Assembly (NCBI GenBank): GCA_035299585.1
Contig: DATGWF010000072.1
Span: 1-8,834 of the forward strand
Reading direction: 5' to 3'
Length of the DNA: 8,834 nt
Origin: DATGWF01 sp035299585
GTDB lineage: Bacteria; Actinomycetota; Actinomycetes; Actinomycetales; Microbacteriaceae
Below, piece after piece: positions 5,361-8,834 of this stretch. A program made the position numbers and the translations under genes. Every line of letters begins with the position of its first letter. Within the stretch, counting starts at the first letter, position 1. The notes beneath the pieces were generated by a model. It saw only the letters and a list, made by a program, of their open reading frames with translations, ran no database searches and was not told the origin of the DNA.

Positions 5361-6391
5361 GAGCGCGGCTCCTTCCGTGCGGTTCGCGCACGTCGTTGTG
5401 CGCCGGGTAGCGCTTGGCAGCTCGGGCACCAATACAGCTTTCGCGTGGCCATCTCCTCGAGCACGATGTTCGTGCCGCACCGGCGGCAGGGTAAACCCTC
5501 GCGCTTGTACACCCAGTGTCGGTCAGCGCGATTGGCGAGCGCCGCTCGCAACTCCTCACCCTCGAGTCCGTCAATCGTGAGCATTTGTCCGCGCTCAACG
5601 CCGATGCGAAGCAGATGGTCCCAGTCGCGCCAGAGTGCCCGAACGGCTTCCTCGGCCAGGGTGGCTCCGGGCTGGTGCGGGTTGAGGCCGGCCCGGAACA
5701 GCAGTTCCGCTCGGTAGACGTTTCCGATCCCGCTCACCACGGACTGATCCATGAGGAGCAAACCGATTGCAACTCGCCGCTTGAGCACTGCCGCAAGGAA
5801 GCGTTCCTCGCCCGTACCAGCATCATCGCCAAGCGGATCGGGACCGAGCCTCCTCAGCACCGCATCCACCCCCGCCGGGTCAAGCACCTCGCACGCTGTC
5901 GGTCCGCGCAGGTCGGCGCAGAGCGACTCGGTGAGCAGCCGCAATCGCACCTGCCCAACGGGTTCCGGCGGCCACTCGCTATCGGCACCGCTGGTCTGTT
6001 CAGACTCGGCCATTCGCAAACGGCTCCGCCGCGGGGCACCGATACTCGCGAGCGAATTCTCGCCGTCCCGATCAAGCACACGATCGTCGGTGCCTCGCCC
6101 AGCCGTGTGGCCCATTCGGCCGTTCGCCGAGGCGATTGTCGCGTCGAGGGCGATGTCGCCGGCAAAATCCCAAGCGCCATACATGCCGAGGTGGACACGC
6201 ACGAACACGCCGTCACCGAAGTCGAGGAACATCTGCTTGCCCACCGCCGTTGCCGATCGCAGGGTCCGACCGTCAATCTCGGCGGCACCCGCCTCGAATC
6301 GACCTTGCGGTGACGAGGCGTGCACGACTGCGCCAACCAGATTGCGCGCGAACTGGCGGGCGATGCGATGGACGGAGTGGCCCTCGGGCAT
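5357..6391 (-). CDS. nei1: Fpg/Nei-family DNA glycosylase/AP lyase, Nei1 type
   Basis: This is a base-excision repair enzyme that removes oxidised bases and nicks the abasic site by beta/delta elimination. It begins MPEGHSVHRIA; after methionine removal P2 is the nucleophile and E3 the catalytic acid. K52 is the conserved beta-strand lysine (AVGKQMF). The H2TH region carries DQSVVSGIGNVYRAELLF with DNA-contacting N224. A C-terminal zinc finger has cysteines 302, 305, 322 and 325 (CRRC, CPSC) with R317 between. The phrases SSPQGRF, HLGMYG, DLRGPTACE and RLGPDPL match my memory of mycobacterial Nei1 (Rv2464c), which also neighbours rpiB. At 344 residues it is longer than the usual 260-290 because of a low-complexity insert at about residues 82-140. 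The start overlaps the rpiB stop (TAATG) with no clear Shine-Dalgarno, pointing to translational coupling; the end overlaps the amidohydrolase start. Confidence 0.92.
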   Translation of the reverse strand: MPEGHSVHRIARQFARNLVGAVVHASSPQGRFEAGAAEIDGRTLRSATAVGKQMFLDFGDGVFVRVHLGMYGAWDFAGDIALDATIASANGRMGHTAGRGTDDRVLDRDGENSLASIGAPRRSRLRMAESEQTSGADSEWPPEPVGQVRLRLLTESLCADLRGPTACEVLDPAGVDAVLRRLGPDPLGDDAGTGEERFLAAVLKRRVAIGLLLMDQSVVSGIGNVYRAELLFRAGLNPHQPGATLAEEAVRALWRDWDHLLRIGVERGQMLTIDGLEGEELRAALANRADRHWVYKREGLPCRRCGTNIVLEEMATRKLYWCPSCQALPGAQRRARTARKEPRS

Positions 6392-6888
6392 TAGCTGCGC
6401 GGGTTCACAAGGTCTTTGCCCGCAATCGCTCCAGTGCGTTCATATTCGGCAAGTTGGCCAATCCGTCGGACGTGGCGCTCATCACCCGGGAACGGTTCGG
6501 CAATGAACAGGTCCACGAAGTGCAACATGTCCTCAATCGGGTGTTGCCGAGCGCCGATGGAGATCACGTTCGCATCGTTATGTTCGCGCGCGAGTTTGGC
6601 GGTGGATTCATTCCACACGAGCGCTGCACGGACGCCCGAAACCTTGTTGGCGGCCATTTGCTCGCCATTCCCCGATCCGCCGAACACAACGCCCAGCGCC
6701 GGGATGGCGGCGCGTTGATCGTTCACGACCGCTTGTGCGGCATTGATGCAGAACGACGGGTAGTCGTCGAGCGGGTCGTACTCAGTCGGGCCGTGGTCGA
6801 TGACCTCGTGACCGGCGGCGCGCAAGTGCGCCTGCAACTCGCGGGAAACGTCGAGCCCGGCATGGTCGGTAGCAACGTGAATGCGCAT
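6391..6888 (-). CDS. rpiB: Ribose-5-phosphate isomerase B
   Basis: This enzyme interconverts ribulose 5-phosphate and ribose 5-phosphate in the pentose phosphate pathway; it is cytoplasmic and usually dimeric. The 165 residues cover the whole RpiB/LacAB fold: ATDHAG at 6-11, DDYPSFC at 41-47, GGSGNGEQMAANKVSGVRAAL at 70-90, REHNDANVISIGARQH at 101-116, and a C-terminal helix ending in GKDLVNPRS. In the active-site loop the residue that is cysteine in E. coli RpiB is replaced by glutamate (E76 in GNGEQ), the arrangement known from actinobacterial RpiB, where the glutamate acts as the base. The ATG at 6888 has no Shine-Dalgarno but follows a -10 box by six bases, so the mRNA is probably leaderless. 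It is the first gene of the three-gene minus-strand operon and is divergent from pepN across 79 bp. Confidence 0.95.
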   Translation of the reverse strand: MRIHVATDHAGLDVSRELQAHLRAAGHEVIDHGPTEYDPLDDYPSFCINAAQAVVNDQRAAIPALGVVFGGSGNGEQMAANKVSGVRAALVWNESTAKLAREHNDANVISIGARQHPIEDMLHFVDLFIAEPFPGDERHVRRIGQLAEYERTGAIAGKDLVNPRS

Positions 6889-6910
6889 GGCGCAAGTCTA
6901 TTGAGCGCCA
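6888..6910. repeat. Inverted repeat spanning the rpiB -10 box (candidate operator)
   Basis: TGGCGC at 6888-6893 and GCGCCA at 6905-6910 form a perfect six-base inverted repeat with an 11-bp spacer that encloses the rpiB -10 hexamer and its predicted start point. A repressor binding here would block the operon. Short GC-rich dyads arise by chance in such DNA, so this is only a candidate. Confidence 0.35.
6895..6900 (-). promoter_or_regulatory. -10 box giving a probable leaderless mRNA for rpiB
   Basis: Minus-strand TAGACT is followed by six bases (TGCGCC) and the rpiB ATG. Transcription would start at or beside the start codon. No -35 hexamer is convincing. The arrangement is the same as at the channel gene. 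Confidence 0.55.
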
Positions 6911-6933
6911 CCCGAAAAACGCGCCGAGCGCTC

Positions 6934-6939
6934 TAGGCT
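6934..6939 (+). promoter_or_regulatory. Probable -10 box of pepN
   Basis: TAGGCT fits TAnnnT and sits in the divergent rpiB-pepN gap, predicting a start near 6946 and an untranslated leader of about 22 nt that includes the pepN Shine-Dalgarno. No clear -35 box is seen. Confidence 0.45.
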
Positions 6940-6956
6940 GGTGCTACCTATCCCAC

Positions 6957-6962
6957 AAGGAG
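6957..6962 (+). promoter_or_regulatory. Ribosome binding site deciding the GTG start of pepN
   Basis: AAGGAG is followed by five bases (TCGTT) and GTG at 6968. The resulting N-terminus, (M)PGENLTRQEA, is typical of actinobacterial PepN, so the GTG start is well supported. Confidence 0.85.
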
Positions 6963-6967
6963 TCGTT

Positions 6968-8834
6968 GTGCCTGGAGAAAACCTCACCCGCCAAGAAGCC
7001 GTCGAGCGCGCTGGCATCGTCGAAACCGAGTCGTACGTCGTTGAACTGCACCTCGACCGGGAGTCCTCGACGTTCCGCTCGGTGACGACCATCCGATTCC
7101 GTGGCACGGTCGGCGCGACCACATTCGTCGATGCGCTCACCGACACGGTGCACGCGGTGCGCCTGAACGACGTCGACCTCGACCCGGCGCTGGTGGCCGA
7201 CGGCACTCGCATTCAGCTCCCCGAGCTGCACGCCCACAACGAGCTCGTCGTGGATGCAACGATGCGATACACAAACACCGGCGAGGGCCTGCACCGATTC
7301 GTCGACCCGGTCGACGGGGAGGTCTACCTGTATTCGCAATTCGAGGTCCCGGACTCGCGGCGCGTGTTTGCCGTGTTTGAGCAGCCCGACCTCAAGGCAA
7401 CGTTCACCTTCGCGGTCACCGCTCCGGCGGATTGGCAGGTCGTATCCAACTCCCCCACGCCCGAGCCGATCTCCCTTGAGGGCGGTCTCGCCCGTTGGGA
7501 GTTCGCCGCGACGCCACGTATTTCGAGTTACATCACGGCGCTCGTCGCCGGCCCCTACTCGGTGACGCGCAGCGAACTCACATCGAGCGACGGACGCACC
7601 ATCCCGCTGGGTATTTTCGCGCGCCAGAGCCTCACCGAATACCTCGACGCCGATTACATCTTCGAAAAGACCCGCCAGGGATTCGCCTACTTCGAGTCGA
7701 AGTTTGGGGTGGCGTACCCGTTTGCAAAGTACGACCAACTCTTCGTACCCGAGTTCAACGCCGGAGCCATGGAGAATGCGGGCGCGGTGACGTTCACCGA
7801 AACGTACGTCTTCCGCTCGAAGGTGTCTGACGCCATCCGTGAACGCCGAGTCGTCACCATCCTGCACGAGCTGGCCCACATGTGGTTTGGCGACCTCGTC
7901 ACCATGAAGTGGTGGAACGACCTATGGCTCAATGAGTCGTTTGCCGAGTGGGCCTCGACCATCGCCACCGCCGAGGCCACCGAGTGGCACGAAGCGTGGA
8001 CAACGTTCGCCGCGATGGAGAAGAGCTGGGCCTATCGCCAAGACCAACTTCCGTCGACCCACCCGATCGTTGCCGACATCCGCGACCTCGAGGACGTCCT
8101 CGTGAACTTCGACGGCATCACCTACGCCAAGGGTGGCTCGGTGCTGAAGCAGCTCGCCGCATGGGTCGGCGTGGACGCATTCTTCACCGGAGTCGGCAAC
8201 TACTTCACGAAGCACGCCTGGTCGAACACGGAACTCGTCGACCTGTTGTCTGAGCTCGAGGCTGCGAGCGGGCGCGAGCTGGGTTCGTGGTCGAAGCTGT
8301 GGCTCGAAACCGCCGGCGTGAACACCCTCCGACCCGAAATCTCCGTCGACGACGCCGGACGTATCTCGAGCTTCGCAATCCTGCAGAGCGCTCCGGCGGA
8401 TTACCCGACGATCCGTCCGCACCGACTCGCCGTCGGCCTGTACGAGCTCGTCGACGGCGGACTCGAGCGCATCGAACGTATCGAGCTGGACGTTGATGGC
8501 GAACGCACCGAGGTTTCGCAGCTGGTCGGCCGCCCCCGCCCGGCACTCATCCTGGTCAACGATGACGACCTTGCCTACGCCAAGATTCGCCTCGACGAAC
8601 ACTCGCGTCAGACGGCAATCACGCACTTGCGGTCGATCCGCAGCCCGCTTGCCCGCACTCTCGTGTGGGGCTCGATGTGGGATGCGCACCGCGACGGCGA
8701 AATCCCAGCCCGCGAGTTCCTCGCACTCGTCTTGGGCAACATCGCCACCGAGACGGAATCCACCACGATTCGGACCGTGCTCGCTCAAGCCCAAACCTCG
8801 GCCAAGCAGTTCTCGGCTCCGGCCGAGCGCGCCG
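6968..8834 (+). CDS. pepN: Aminopeptidase N (M1 family), 3' end beyond the window
   Basis: This zinc metallopeptidase removes N-terminal residues from peptides in the cytoplasm during protein turnover. The first 622 codons are present; actinobacterial PepN usually has about 850, so roughly a quarter is missing at the right edge. It starts with GTG and has no signal peptide. The N-terminal beta-saddle domain is followed by the substrate-anchoring GAMEN motif (residues 266-270). The zinc motif HELAH is at 300-304, with the third ligand in NESFAEW (E323), and the transition-state tyrosine is Y386 in GITYAKGG. From about residue 500 an ERAP1-like C-terminal domain begins (PALILVNDDDLAYAKIRLDE). 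All catalytic residues are intact, so the enzyme should be active. It has its own promoter and Shine-Dalgarno, divergent from rpiB. Confidence 0.96.
   Translation, partial: MPGENLTRQEAVERAGIVETESYVVELHLDRESSTFRSVTTIRFRGTVGATTFVDALTDTVHAVRLNDVDLDPALVADGTRIQLPELHAHNELVVDATMRYTNTGEGLHRFVDPVDGEVYLYSQFEVPDSRRVFAVFEQPDLKATFTFAVTAPADWQVVSNSPTPEPISLEGGLARWEFAATPRISSYITALVAGPYSVTRSELTSSDGRTIPLGIFARQSLTEYLDADYIFEKTRQGFAYFESKFGVAYPFAKYDQLFVPEFNAGAMENAGAVTFTETYVFRSKVSDAIRERRVVTILHELAHMWFGDLVTMKWWNDLWLNESFAEWASTIATAEATEWHEAWTTFAAMEKSWAYRQDQLPSTHPIVADIRDLEDVLVNFDGITYAKGGSVLKQLAAWVGVDAFFTGVGNYFTKHAWSNTELVDLLSELEAASGRELGSWSKLWLETAGVNTLRPEISVDDAGRISSFAILQSAPADYPTIRPHRLAVGLYELVDGGLERIERIELDVDGERTEVSQLVGRPRPALILVNDDDLAYAKIRLDEHSRQTAITHLRSIRSPLARTLVWGSMWDAHRDGEIPAREFLALVLGNIATETESTTIRTVLAQAQTSAKQFSAPAERA

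Noticed and set aside
3924..5717. A 597-codon open frame on the plus strand opposite the amidohydrolase and the end of nei1
   Set aside because: It is a shadow of high-GC codon bias. The opposite strand carries clear catalytic motifs, while this reading is rich in Arg/His/Val with no recognisable domain, and it crosses a gene boundary.
6944..7879. A 311-codon minus-strand frame opposite pepN (and a similar one at 7922-8794)
   Set aside because: Both mirror the GC-rich pepN codons. PepN motifs GAMEN and HELAH prove the plus strand is coding there.
1..8834. CRISPR array, transposase, toxin-antitoxin or known defence genes
   Set aside because: There are no regularly spaced repeats and no proteins with such motifs; every long frame is accounted for by the genes listed.

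Overview
The window looks like a chromosomal segment of a high-GC actinobacterium, most plausibly a member of Microbacteriaceae or a near relative. The coding regions are GC-rich with strong third-position G/C bias. Several promoters show a TAnnnT -10 box with no recognisable -35 box, and three genes appear to be leaderless. The backbone order trigger factor / Nei-type glycosylase / RpiB / PepN matches a neighbourhood I recall from other actinobacteria, including the Rv2462c-Rv2467 region of Mycobacterium tuberculosis. The family-level placement is inference.

Layout. 1-199: 5' end of the trigger factor gene (minus strand, runs off the left edge). 245-321: tRNA-Pro(TGG), minus, just upstream of tig. 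464-537: tRNA-Gly(TCC), plus. 512-545 and 590-623: a 34-bp direct repeat (33/34 identical) duplicating the 3' end of tRNA-Gly plus 8 bp beyond it. 638-1402: a six-TM potassium-channel-like protein (minus) whose selectivity filter reads TVNNAL instead of TVGYGD. 1495-2112: an unrecognised membrane-anchored extracytoplasmic protein with four cysteines (plus). 2171-3445 and 3442-3903: sufS-sufU, a cysteine desulfurase and its sulfur acceptor, with ATGA overlap. 3900-6888 (minus): an apparent operon rpiB - nei1 - amidohydrolase, with TAATG and ATGA junctions. 6968-8834: pepN (plus), with a GTG start, truncated by the right edge.

How the genes work together. SufS and SufU mobilise sulfur from cysteine for Fe-S cluster assembly; no sufBCD is present here, so the scaffold must be encoded elsewhere. 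RpiB serves the pentose phosphate pathway, Nei1 base-excision repair, and the amidohydrolase hydrolyses an unknown substrate; they appear linked by transcription rather than by a known pathway. PepN and trigger factor belong to protein turnover and folding. The genome is tightly packed: the longest stretch without a gene is about 140 bp, the convergent sufU and amidohydrolase stop codons share one TTAA, and no convincing intrinsic terminator was seen.

Most worth a second look: the altered channel filter, the duplicated tRNA-Gly 3' end (a possible attachment-site scar), and the run of leaderless promoters. I found no CRISPR array, transposase or recognisable defence system.
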